This document shows positions 1-5,330 of a stretch of DNA of 5,330 nucleotides, in pieces (position 1 is the first letter of the stretch; every line of letters starts with the position of its first letter). The DNA is from Allobrachymonas sp. (GTDB lineage Bacteria; Pseudomonadota; Gammaproteobacteria; Burkholderiales; Burkholderiaceae_C). The translations under genes and the position numbers were made by a program. The notes below the pieces were generated by a model. It ran no database searches. It had not been told where the DNA came from and saw only the letters and a list, made by a program, of their open reading frames with translations. The stretch covers positions 1-5,330 of the forward strand of contig JAAUOI010000233.1 in the NCBI GenBank assembly GCA_012036375.1. The letters run 5' to 3'.

Positions 1-11
1 TGGCTTAGGTG

Positions 12-15
12 CTAA
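12..15. repeat. Target site duplication, left copy (CTAA)
   Basis: CTAA directly abuts the left terminal inverted repeat and is repeated exactly at 176-179. The original site lay inside a small palindrome, CTTAG-GTG-CTAAG (4-16, the last G now belonging to the element end). Confidence 0.75.
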
Positions 16-175
16 GTAACCTCTGATCAAGTCGATTCGGGCGAATCAGGCTTGCTTTTGGGCGTTCTGCTTCGTTAAAAAGCCTCGCTTTAGCACCGCT
101 AAAGCTGCGTTTTTCGCCTAGCAGCCCATCCCAAAATCAAACCTGCTTCTTCCCGAAGACTTGATCAGAGGTTCC
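16..175. mobile_element. 160-bp palindromic MITE-like element with IS5-type ends, inserted in dinD
   Basis: The ends are 18-bp inverted repeats (16-33 and 158-175) differing at one position: GTAACCTCTGATCAAGTC against GGAACCTCTGATCAAGTC. Exact CTAA copies flank them at 12-15 and 176-179, a 4-bp target duplication that fits the YTAR pattern of IS5-group elements. The two arms are complementary, imperfectly, along their whole length. They meet in a perfect 8-bp stem, GCTTTAGC (87-94) and GCTAAAGC (98-105), with a 3-base loop. No coding capacity is seen, so the element would need a transposase supplied in trans. The GGAACCTCTGA-type end resembles IS5-family termini as I recall them; this is not checked. 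Removing 164 bp restores the dinD frame, which independently supports the boundaries. Confidence 0.82.
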
Positions 176-179
176 CTAA
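176..179. repeat. Target site duplication, right copy (CTAA)
   Basis: CTAA directly abuts the right terminal inverted repeat, matching 12-15. Together the two copies mark one insertion event into dinD. Confidence 0.75.
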
Positions 180-477
180 AGAAATTCATGCGAATAAAGG
201 TTTAAAGAAAAGTCAAAAAATTCTCGATCACATGGGAAGCACGGAGTTGGCCGCAAATCTATTTCGCGCGACGCAAACCGAAGAGAAATTGCGCCGCGAC
301 GGAATCAAAGGCAAAGTTCGAGCTAATCGCACGCATTTTGAAGTGGGTCAAAAAGTTCGTAGCACGATCAAAGAGTTGGGCGGCACCATGCCTGAGCAAT
401 TGCCAACGCCTCAGACGAGTATTCAACAAATATCGAGCGCGCAGAACAAATTGACGGCTCGAAAGAAATAAGACGAA

Positions 478-507
478 GCTCTGGCTTTTGGTGCGAGAGC
501 ATATTTT
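478..507 (+). terminator. Weak terminator-like hairpin after dinD
   Basis: GCTCT (478-482) pairs with AGAGC (496-500). Two more GC pairs follow inside after one G-G mismatch, and a T-rich stretch ATATTTT (501-507) comes after. It sits just behind the dinD stop and ahead of the liu control region, the expected place for a terminator. The stem is short and the T tract is broken, so this is tentative. Confidence 0.3.
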
Positions 508-516
508 GAGTTACAG

Positions 517-538
517 TTGACGTTTACGTAAACGTCAA
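517..538. promoter_or_regulatory. Perfect 22-bp palindrome, probable LiuR operator of the liu operon
   Basis: The half site TTGACGTTTAC is followed at once by its exact reverse complement, with no spacer and no mismatch. It ends 30 bases before the liuB start codon. LiuR, a MerR-family repressor, controls leucine/isovalerate degradation genes in many proteobacteria and binds palindromes rich in ACGT-type steps like this one. The position directly ahead of liuB strongly supports the assignment. A possible promoter overlaps it: TTGACG at 517-522 as the -35 and CAAAAT at 540-545 as the -10, 17 bases apart. With that layout a bound repressor would cover the -35. The liuR gene is not in the window. 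Confidence 0.72.
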
Positions 539-568
539 TCAAAATTTCCTGATCTCTGCGAGACCTGT

Positions 569-2205
569 ATGCCCGTTTTAACCAGCCAGCTCAACTCCCG
601 CTCAGCCGATTTTCAAGCGAATGCGCAAGCGATGCGCGCTGTCGTGGAGGATTTGAAGGCAAAAATTGCGCAAGCTGCGTTGGGCGGCGGTGAGGCAGCG
701 CGTGCGAAGCACACGGCGCGAGGCAAGCTACTGCCGCGCGAGCGAGTGCAAAATTTGCTTGACCTAGGCACGCCGTTTTTGGAGATTGCGCCGCTGGCGG
801 CTTTGGGGATGTATCCCGACAAGGATGGCTCAGATTCCGCGCCGGCGGCGGGCGTGATTGCAGGCATTGGCCGCGTCAAGGGCATCGATTGCATGATTGT
901 TTGCAACGACGCGACGGTGAAGGGTGGCACTTACTATCCGCTCACTGTGAAAAAGCATTTGCGTGCGCAGGAGATTGCGCAGCAAAACAAGCTGCCATGC
1001 ATATATCTGGTGGATTCTGGCGGCGCGAATTTGCCCAACCAAGACGAAGTGTTCCCGGATCGCGATCATTTTGGCCGCATTTTTTTCAATCAAGCGCAGA
1101 TGAGCGCGGAGGGCATTGTACAGATTGCGGTGGTGATGGGCTCTTGCACAGCGGGCGGCGCTTATGTACCGGCGATGAGCGATGAAACGATCATCGTCAA
1201 GAACCAAGGCACGATTTTTTGGGTGGCCCGCCGTTGGTCAAAGCAGCGACGGGTGAGGTCGTCACGAGTGAAGATTTAGGCGGCGGCGATGTGCATACGC
1301 GCTTATCTGGCGTGGCCGATCATTTGGCCAACAACGATATGCATGCGCTGGGCATCACGCGCGATATCGTGAAGAATTTAGCATCAAATCAAGCGTTAGC
1401 CGGCATAAAACATGCGCAGAGTGCTATTGAAATAGTAGCGCCTAAATTCCCTGCTGAAGAACTGTATGGCGTGATTCCCACCGATACGCGCAAGCCATTC
1501 GATGTGCGCGAGATTATTGCCCGCATTGTGGATGGTTCGGAGTTTGATGAATTCAAAGCCCGCTTTGGCACAACGCTCGTCACAGGCTTTGCCAAAATCG
1601 AAGGCATGCCCGTGGGCATCATTGCCAACAATGGAATTTTGTTCAGCGAGTCGGCGCAAAAGGGGGCGCACTTTATCGAGCTGTGCTGCCAGCGAAAAAT
1701 CCCACTCGTGTTTCTGCAAAACATCACCGGCTTCATGGTCGGCCGCAAGGTAGAAAACGAAGGTATCGCGCGGCATGGTGCGAAGATGGTGACGGCAGTG
1801 GCGACGGCTAATGTGCCGAAATTCACCATCATTATCGGCGGCAGCTTCGGCGCAGGTAATTACGGCATGTGTGGCCGCGCTTTCAGCCCGCGCTTCCTCT
1901 GGATGTGGCCGAATGCGCGGATCAGCGTCATGGGTGGCGAGCAGGCAGCCAGCGTCTTGGCTACCGTCAAACGCGATGGCATTGAAACCAAAGGCGGGCA
2001 GTGGAGCGCAGACGAGGAAGAGCAATTCAAAGCGCCGCTGCGCCAGCAATACGAAACCCAAGGCCACCCGTATTACGCCACGGCAAGACTATGGGACGAC
2101 GGCATCATCGATCCGGCAGATACCCGCCGCGTGCTCGCGCTGGGCTTGGCCGCTGCGAAGAATGCGCCGATCCCCGATCCAAAATTTGGTATTTTCCGCA
2201 TGTAG
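569..2205 (+). CDS. liuB: 3-methylcrotonyl-CoA carboxylase, carboxyltransferase (beta) subunit; one-base frame break
   Basis: LiuB moves the carboxyl group from carboxybiotin to 3-methylcrotonyl-CoA, giving 3-methylglutaconyl-CoA in leucine breakdown. It works in the cytoplasm with the LiuD biotin subunit. The start MPVLTSQLN and the ARGKLLPRERV segment are typical. The N-terminal carboxyltransferase domain has SGGANLP near residue 150 and GGAYVPAMSDE. The C-terminal domain has GGSFGAGNYGMCGRA near residue 423 and ends in KFGIFRM, the usual MCC end. The frame breaks at the T run 1215-1220: seven Ts would give the expected GTIFLGGPPLVK, but six are present, so the original frame runs to a stop at 1279. 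The correct frame resumes at 1219 with no conserved residue lost. Repaired length is about 545 aa, close to the family's usual 535. No strong Shine-Dalgarno is seen. The homopolymer break looks like a sequencing error. Confidence 0.93.
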
Positions 2206-2242
2206 TGCCATAATGTGTATTAAATACGAGGAATATACACAT
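2186..2242 (+). promoter_or_regulatory. Probable vapBC promoter and autoregulatory operator
   Basis: TTGGTA (2186-2191) and CATAAT (2209-2214) lie 17 bases apart and make a plausible promoter starting inside the liuB tail. Overlapping the -10 and leader is an inverted repeat, ATGTGTAT (2213-2220) and ATACACAT (2235-2242), with a 14-base spacer. A second small palindrome, GTATT-A-AATAC, is at 2217-2227. VapB-type antitoxins usually repress their own operon through such repeats. The ribosome site GAGGA (2228-2232) lies between the arms, 11 bases before the vapB ATG. Confidence 0.5.
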
Positions 2243-2243
2243 C

Positions 2244-2564
2244 ATGCGCACCAACATTGATATTGACGATGCTGTTTTGCAAGCCGCCATGCGCGGCAGC
2301 GAGTTCAAAACCAAGAAAGAGGCTGTGGAAGCAGGCTTGAAATTGCTCGCTCGCCAAGCGCATTACCGCGAGGTGCTCAAGTGGCGCGGCAAGCTCCATT
2401 GGGATGATCAGCCTGATCCACTTGCAGCGTCTGTCAATACGGTGATGGAGAAAACCGTGCCGTATGGCGTTAAATCTCCACCCACTCAAAAAGCTGCTCC
2501 GTCTAAAAACGCTTCGCCCAAAACCGTTGCGCGAACAAAGCGCAAAGCTGCTGAGGCGGCGTAA
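2244..2564 (+). CDS. vapB: VapB-family antitoxin with a long basic C-terminal tail
   Basis: The first 55 or so residues match the VapB antitoxin family with the MRTNIDIDD start: a strand, then DAVLQAAMRGSEFKTKKEAV, a helix with GLKLLARQ, and the RGKLHWDD signature. VapB binds and neutralises the VapC ribonuclease and represses the operon. The usual length is 60-85 aa; this one is 106 aa. The extra part, from about residue 60, is rich in Lys, Ala, Pro and Ser (for example PSKNASPKTVARTKRKAAEA) and looks like a histone H1-type disordered basic tail. Its TAA is followed immediately by the vapC ATG, so the pair is translationally coupled. The start is supported by GAGGA upstream. The family call is firm; the role of the tail is unknown. 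Confidence 0.87.
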   Translation: MRTNIDIDDAVLQAAMRGSEFKTKKEAVEAGLKLLARQAHYREVLKWRGKLHWDDQPDPLAASVNTVMEKTVPYGVKSPPTQKAAPSKNASPKTVARTKRKAAEAA

Positions 2565-2965
2565 ATGCTGGTGGTCGATAGCAGCGTTTGGATTGATTAT
2601 TTCCGCAATGCGCCTACGCGTGCTTGCGATGCTTTAGATGAACTTTTGCAAGAAGCCACCACGAAAATCATCGTGCCCGATCTCGTGCTCTACGAAGTGT
2701 TGCGTGGCTTTCGACATGAACGAGACTATCGAAACGCCCTGCAACTGATGCGCGGCTTTGAATGGGAATCCGCTTTCAGCCCCGAGCTGGCTCAAGAATC
2801 GGCGCAACATTACCGCGCATGGTGGGTCAAGGCTTCACCATTCGCAGTGCGCTTGATGTGATGATCGGCGCGTTTTGTATCGAGCGCGATTACACGCTTT
2901 TGCACAGCGATAAAGATTTTGCAGTCATGCATGATTTACGCGGGCTCAGAGTTTGGAATTTTTAG
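2565..2965 (+). CDS. vapC: VapC-family PIN-domain ribonuclease toxin; one-base frame break
   Basis: VapC toxins are Mg-dependent PIN-domain RNases that cut tRNA or rRNA when VapB is lost. The acidic active-site residues are all present: D5 in MLVVDSSVWIDYF, E44 in LVLYEVLRG, D98 in SALDVMIGA, and D116/D118 in HSDKDF (numbering of the repaired protein). The frame breaks near codon 85-86: as written, it runs on to a stop at 2859-2861 and loses the last two acidic positions. Adding one base in the stretch 2817-2826 (GCATGGTGGG) joins YRA to VGQGFTIRSALDV and gives a 133-aa protein of normal VapC length. GAGG at 2553-2556, inside the vapB end, serves as ribosome site 8 bases before the ATG. If the break is real the toxin would be dead; a sequencing error is the simpler reading. 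Confidence 0.85.
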
Positions 2966-2966
2966 T

Positions 2967-3476
2967 ATGGATGCACACAGCCATTTCCTCACGCTTGCAC
3001 GCTACAACGTCTGGGCAACTCATCGGCTCCTCGAAGCGGTAGAGCAAATCAGCGAAGAAGACTATCGCCGTGATGTCGGCTTGTTTTTCAAATCCATCCA
3101 CGGCACGCTCAATCATCTGCTGGGGACTGAGCACCTACTCTGGTATCCGCGCTTTGCTCGCGGCGAATCACCGAAACTTGCGCTCGATGCAGAGATTGAA
3201 CCCGTGCGCGAGCGCTTGGCGCAAGCGCTCAAAGGCGGCACTGGCAATTGGAAGCTGCTGATCGAATCTTGGGCAGCCGAGCGATTTGAAGGCAAGCTCA
3301 ACTACACGCGAATGAATGGTCAAACCATGAGTTTGCCGTTTATCTCTACGCTCACGCATGTTTTCAATCACGGAACACATCATCGTGGCCAAATCACTGC
3401 TGCGCTGACAATGCTTGGGCAACCATGCCCAGAATTGGATTTGGTGTGGATGCTGCAAGAGGAAAGCACAGCATGA
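2967..3476 (+). CDS. DinB-family (four-helix, metal-binding) protein
   Basis: This 169-aa protein has the DinB/YfiT-like pattern: an N-terminal helix with LARYNVWATHRLLEA, a second helix with SIHGTLNHLLGTEHLW-type wording, and the C-terminal NHGTHHRGQ motif. Three histidines, about H50, H135 and H139, are the likely metal ligands. Members of this superfamily include thiol-dependent transferases and many proteins of unknown role. It is unrelated to DNA polymerase IV, also called DinB. I start it at 2967, one base after the vapC stop, because the DAHSHFLTLARYN start fits the family; an in-frame ATG at 2919 lies within vapC and is less likely. The ribosome site is weak. The end overlaps liuC as ATGA, so the two are translationally coupled. 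Its substrate cannot be told from sequence. Confidence 0.88.
   Translation: MDAHSHFLTLARYNVWATHRLLEAVEQISEEDYRRDVGLFFKSIHGTLNHLLGTEHLLWYPRFARGESPKLALDAEIEPVRERLAQALKGGTGNWKLLIESWAAERFEGKLNYTRMNGQTMSLPFISTLTHVFNHGTHHRGQITAALTMLGQPCPELDLVWMLQEESTA
3457..3463 (+). promoter_or_regulatory. Strong ribosome binding site deciding the liuC start
   Basis: AAGAGGA lies 9 bases before the ATG at 3473 and inside the end of the DinB-family gene. It supports the short start (MNLRIEVNG) over the in-frame ATG at 3425. Confidence 0.7.
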
Positions 3477-4250
3477 ATTTGCGAATTGAAGTGAACGGCT
3501 TAGTCGCTCGCGTCACGCTCACGCGCTCAGAGATGCGCAATGCATTCAACGACGAAGTGATTGCTGAAATCACTCAGGCGTTTACGCAGCTTGGGAGTCG
3601 CGAGGACGTGCGCGTCATAGCGCTGGCCGCCGAAGGCTCGGCATTTTGCGCAGGCGCGGATTTGAATTGGATGCGGCAGATGGCAGATTTTTCTCGGGAA
3701 GAGAATTTGGCGGATGCGGGCAAGTTGGCTGAGATGCTGCGGGTGATTTACGAATGCCCGAAGCCGACTATTGCTCGCGTGCAAGGGGATGTGTATGCAG
3801 GCGGGATGGGGCTGGTGGCGGCTTGTGATGTGGCTGTTGAGTGTGGAGTCAGCGGGCTACTGTTTGAGTGAAGTCAAGCTCGGACTGATTCCTGCGACGA
3901 TCAGCCCTTATGTGATTCGGGCGATGGGGGCACGGGCGGCGCATCGGTATTTTTTGACGGCGGAACGATTCTCTGCGCAAGAGGCGTTGCGGATCGGTTT
4001 TGTGCATGAGGTGGTGAGCGCTGATCAACTGGATGCGAAGGTGGATGAGATCACGCAGGCGCTGGTGAAAAACAGTCCGAATGCGGTGAAAGCGTGCAAA
4101 AAGTTGGTGCAGACGATAGCGCATGCGGACATCAGTCAACCGCTGATCGCGAAAACGGTTGAGGGGATTGCGGATATTCGTTCGAGCGCTGAAGGGCGCG
4201 AAGGGGTGTCGGCATTCTTGGGCAAGCGCAAGCCGAGTTGGTTAGCGTAA
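3473..4250 (+). CDS. liuC: Methylglutaconyl-CoA hydratase (enoyl-CoA hydratase/isomerase family); one-base frame break
   Basis: LiuC hydrates 3-methylglutaconyl-CoA to 3-hydroxy-3-methylglutaryl-CoA, the step after the LiuB/LiuD carboxylase. Crotonase-fold features are clear: GSAFCAGADLNWM (residues 55-67) forms the first oxyanion-hole segment, and GDVYAGGMGLVAACDVAV (105-122) the second. SEVKLGLIPATISPYV follows, and the C terminus has AFLGKRKPSW. The residue matching the first catalytic Glu of rat crotonase appears to be Gly (MGL), while the second Glu (SEVKLG) is kept; I believe this occurs in other bacterial LiuC proteins. The frame breaks at about 3836-3842: one extra base, for instance T3842, sends the first frame to a stop near 3871, and removing it joins DVAVE to VESAGYCLSEVK. 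Repaired length is 258 aa, normal for the family. The start overlaps the upstream stop. Confidence 0.9.
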
Positions 4251-4265
4251 GCTTGAGCTAACTAC

Positions 4266-4272
4266 AAGGAGA
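4266..4272 (+). promoter_or_regulatory. Strong ribosome binding site for the DUF4126 gene
   Basis: AAGGAGA ends 5 bases before the ATG at 4278 and fixes that start. It lies in the 27-base gap after liuC, which holds no promoter or terminator that I can see. Confidence 0.7.
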
Positions 4273-4277
4273 CTGCC

Positions 4278-4979
4278 ATGGACATGATTCTTCAATACCT
4301 TCAGCAAATCATGCAAGGCGTGTTTGCTTCGGGCGGAGATGTGGCGGGCAGCGTGGGTAAGGTGGTGAGTAAGCTGGACACGACGGCGCTTGCAGCGCTG
4401 GCAGCCGCGCTGGGCTGGGCGGCGGGTATTCGCTTGTATCTCGTGGTGTTTCTTACTGGGCTGGCTGGCTTCACGGGCTTCATTCCATTGCCTTCGGGTC
4501 TCTCGGTATTGCAGCATCCCGCGATGCTGATGGGCAGCGGCTTCATGGTGTTTGTAGAGTTCTTCACCGACAAAATTCCTGGGCTGGATTCGATTTGGGA
4601 TGTGATTCATACCGTGATTCGTGTGCCAGCGGGTGCGGCGCTGGCGGGCGGTGTATTTGGTGCGGATAGTGCGACGTGGGAATGTAGCCGCGCTGCTCGG
4701 CGGCACATTGGCAGCGACTGCGCATGCGACCAAAGCGACGACCCGCGCGGCGGTGAACACCTCGCCTGAGCCGTTTTCTAACATCATCGTGAGTTTTGCC
4801 GAAGAGGGCTTGGTGATGTTCATGCTTTGGCTGGCTACGAATCATCCGGTGATTTTTGGCATTGTGTTGTTGATATTTTGGTGCTCTCGGTGCTGCTCAT
4901 CGTGGCGCTGTGGAAATTCTTGCGGATGGTGGTTCGCAAGATTTCTAGTTTCTTTTCTGGAACGCCACAAACGGCGTAA
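4278..4979 (+). CDS. DUF4126-family multi-pass membrane protein; two compensating frame breaks
   Basis: The protein is strongly hydrophobic, with several membrane segments: about residues 37-66 (AALGWAAGIRLYLVVFLTGL), 81-96 (GSGFMVFVEFF), 114-128, a segment with ALLGGTLAATAHATKA, and a long C-terminal one around LWLATNHPVIFGIVLLI. The EFFTDKIPGLDSIWDVIHT and NTSPEPFSN motifs are those I associate with DUF4126. No biochemical role is known to me. The reading frame breaks twice. One extra G in GGG at 4678-4680 must be removed to join SATW to NVAALLGGTL, and one T is missing from the T run 4876-4879, which otherwise would read ILVLSVLLIVALWKFLRM. After both repairs the gene returns to its first frame and ends at TAA 4977-4979, giving about 233 aa. 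Its place between liuC and liuD suggests an operon partner, perhaps in membrane or transport work, but this is inference. Confidence 0.82.
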
Positions 4980-4986
4980 CTTCTTT

Positions 4987-5330
4987 ATGTTCAAAAAATA
5001 CTGATTGCCAACCGTGGTGAAATCGCTTGCCGCGTCGCGGCCACCGCTACGAAATTAGCTATTAAAACAGTAGCGGTCTATTCCAAAGCCGATGCGAAAG
5101 CCAAGCATGTGGCGGCTTGCGATGAGGCGGTATACATAGGCGAAGGCGAAGGCAATGCGCCGAAGGAGAGTTATCTGCGTTGGCAAGCGATTCTGGCCGC
5201 TGCTAAGGCGACTGGCGCACAGGCGGTGCATCCCGGCTATGGCTTTTTGAGTGAGAACGAAGAGTTTGCGCAAGCCTGTGCGGATGCGGGGCTGGTGTTT
5301 ATCGGCCCGCCGCCATCGGCGATCAAGACC
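4987..5330 (+). CDS. liuD: 3-methylcrotonyl-CoA carboxylase, biotin carboxylase (alpha) subunit, N-terminal part; frame break at codon 5
   Basis: LiuD carboxylates its own biotin with ATP and bicarbonate and passes the carboxyl group to LiuB. Only the first 115 or so residues of about 660 are in the window, all within the biotin carboxylase N-terminal domain. The hallmarks ILIANRGEIACRV, then YIGEGEG-NAPKESYL and HPGYGFLSENEEFA are plain, and FIGPPPSAIKT runs to the edge. The ATG at 4987 gives MFKK but then TAC-TGA; the correct frame (from 5001) needs seven As at 4993-4998 where six are present, which would read MFKKILIANRGE. The start lies 7 bases after the DUF4126 stop with no clear ribosome site, so coupling is likely. 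An acetyl- or propionyl-CoA carboxylase subunit would look alike here; the liuB/liuC neighbours favour LiuD. Confidence 0.88.

Larger units (their letters stand above)
1..471 (+). pseudogene. dinD: DinD (DNA-damage-inducible protein D), 3' part, interrupted by a MITE-like element
   Basis: The C-terminal piece reads open from 178 to the TAA at 469-471 and matches what I know of DinD: KKSQKILDHMGSTELAANLF, then TQTEEKLRRD, a THFEVGQKVR stretch and TIKELGGTMPE. DinD is an SOS-regulated protein of about 270 aa in E. coli, reported to inhibit RecA activities, so most of the N-terminal half lies upstream of the window. If the insertion and one CTAA copy are removed, bases 2-15 join 180 onward in frame as GLGAK-EIHANKGLKKSQ, a natural DinD junction. 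In the present DNA the left part reads GLGAK and then meets a TAA at 17-19, just inside the element. The gene is therefore cut at roughly two thirds of its length. The ATG at 232 is an internal Met, not a natural start. Identification is from memory of the family; the left side rests on only 15 bases. Confidence 0.85.

Noticed and set aside
16..175. CRISPR repeat or tRNA/ncRNA gene in the hairpin region
   Set aside because: There is one palindromic unit, no spaced repeats and no cloverleaf. Terminal repeats with a target duplication explain it as a mobile element.
232..471. Stand-alone 79-aa small protein
   Set aside because: The frame is open and conserved upstream of this ATG to 178, and the sequence is the DinD C terminus; the Met is internal.
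1396..2067. Long antisense open frame (223 aa) opposite liuB
   Set aside because: It is a mirror of the well-conserved liuB frame, has His/Arg/Ala-rich composition and no recognisable domain or ribosome site.
1219..2205. Separate TTG-started gene for the second half of liuB
   Set aside because: Its first codons (LGGPPLVK) continue the conserved carboxyltransferase sequence directly from 1218; there is no ribosome site. It is the same gene after a lost T.
2919..2966. Longer start for the DinB-family protein
   Set aside because: It would read through the vapC end in another frame, adding residues not typical of the family.
4242..4823. Antisense open frame (193 aa) opposite the DUF4126 gene
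   Set aside because: Low-complexity Arg/His/Thr-rich shadow of a membrane-protein gene; no motif and no plausible start region.
4621..5004. Independent 127-aa open frame downstream of the DUF4126 start
   Set aside because: Its middle is DUF4126 sequence, but both ends are out-of-frame; it is bounded by the two indels and runs through the liuD start in the wrong frame.
5139..5153. Short GGCGAA tandem repeat in liuD
   Set aside because: Only two copies plus a partial one, in frame, coding GEGEG in a loop; likely ordinary variation.

Overview
The window looks like a betaproteobacterial chromosome, most likely Burkholderiales. That placement is inferred from protein wording and from the LiuR-type operator; I ran no search. 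All genes run on the + strand. The core is a leucine/isovalerate degradation (liu) operon: liuB (3-methylcrotonyl-CoA carboxylase carboxyltransferase subunit), liuC (methylglutaconyl-CoA hydratase) and the start of liuD (biotin carboxylase subunit, cut by the window edge). LiuB and LiuD together make the carboxylase that turns 3-methylcrotonyl-CoA into 3-methylglutaconyl-CoA. LiuC then hydrates that product to HMG-CoA.

Layout. Positions 1-471 hold the 3' end of a dinD gene (SOS-associated), split by a 160-bp palindromic MITE-like element at 16-175. The element has 18-bp terminal inverted repeats and a CTAA target duplication on each side, which points to an IS5-type transposase as its mobiliser. 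Positions 472-568 are the control region of the liu operon, with a weak terminator-like hairpin behind dinD and a perfect 22-bp palindrome (517-538) that looks like a LiuR (MerR family) operator. liuB follows (569-2205). A vapB-vapC toxin-antitoxin pair with its own probable promoter/operator comes next (2244-2965), then a DinB-family protein (2967-3476) whose stop overlaps the liuC start. liuC (3473-4250), a DUF4126 membrane protein (4278-4979) and liuD (from 4987) complete the window.

The most striking overall feature is that five of the seven genes downstream of the operator carry single-base frame changes: liuB, vapC, liuC, DUF4126 (two of them) and liuD. Four of the six fall in short homopolymers, and the protein sequence stays well conserved on both sides of every one. 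This suggests sequencing or assembly indels more than gene decay, so I treat these as intact genes with frame errors. The dinD interruption is different: it is explained by a real insertion with a target duplication.

I do not see a clearly new biological system. The best leads are the MITE inside dinD, the toxin-antitoxin pair and accessory genes lodged inside a catabolic operon, and the unusual basic tail on VapB.
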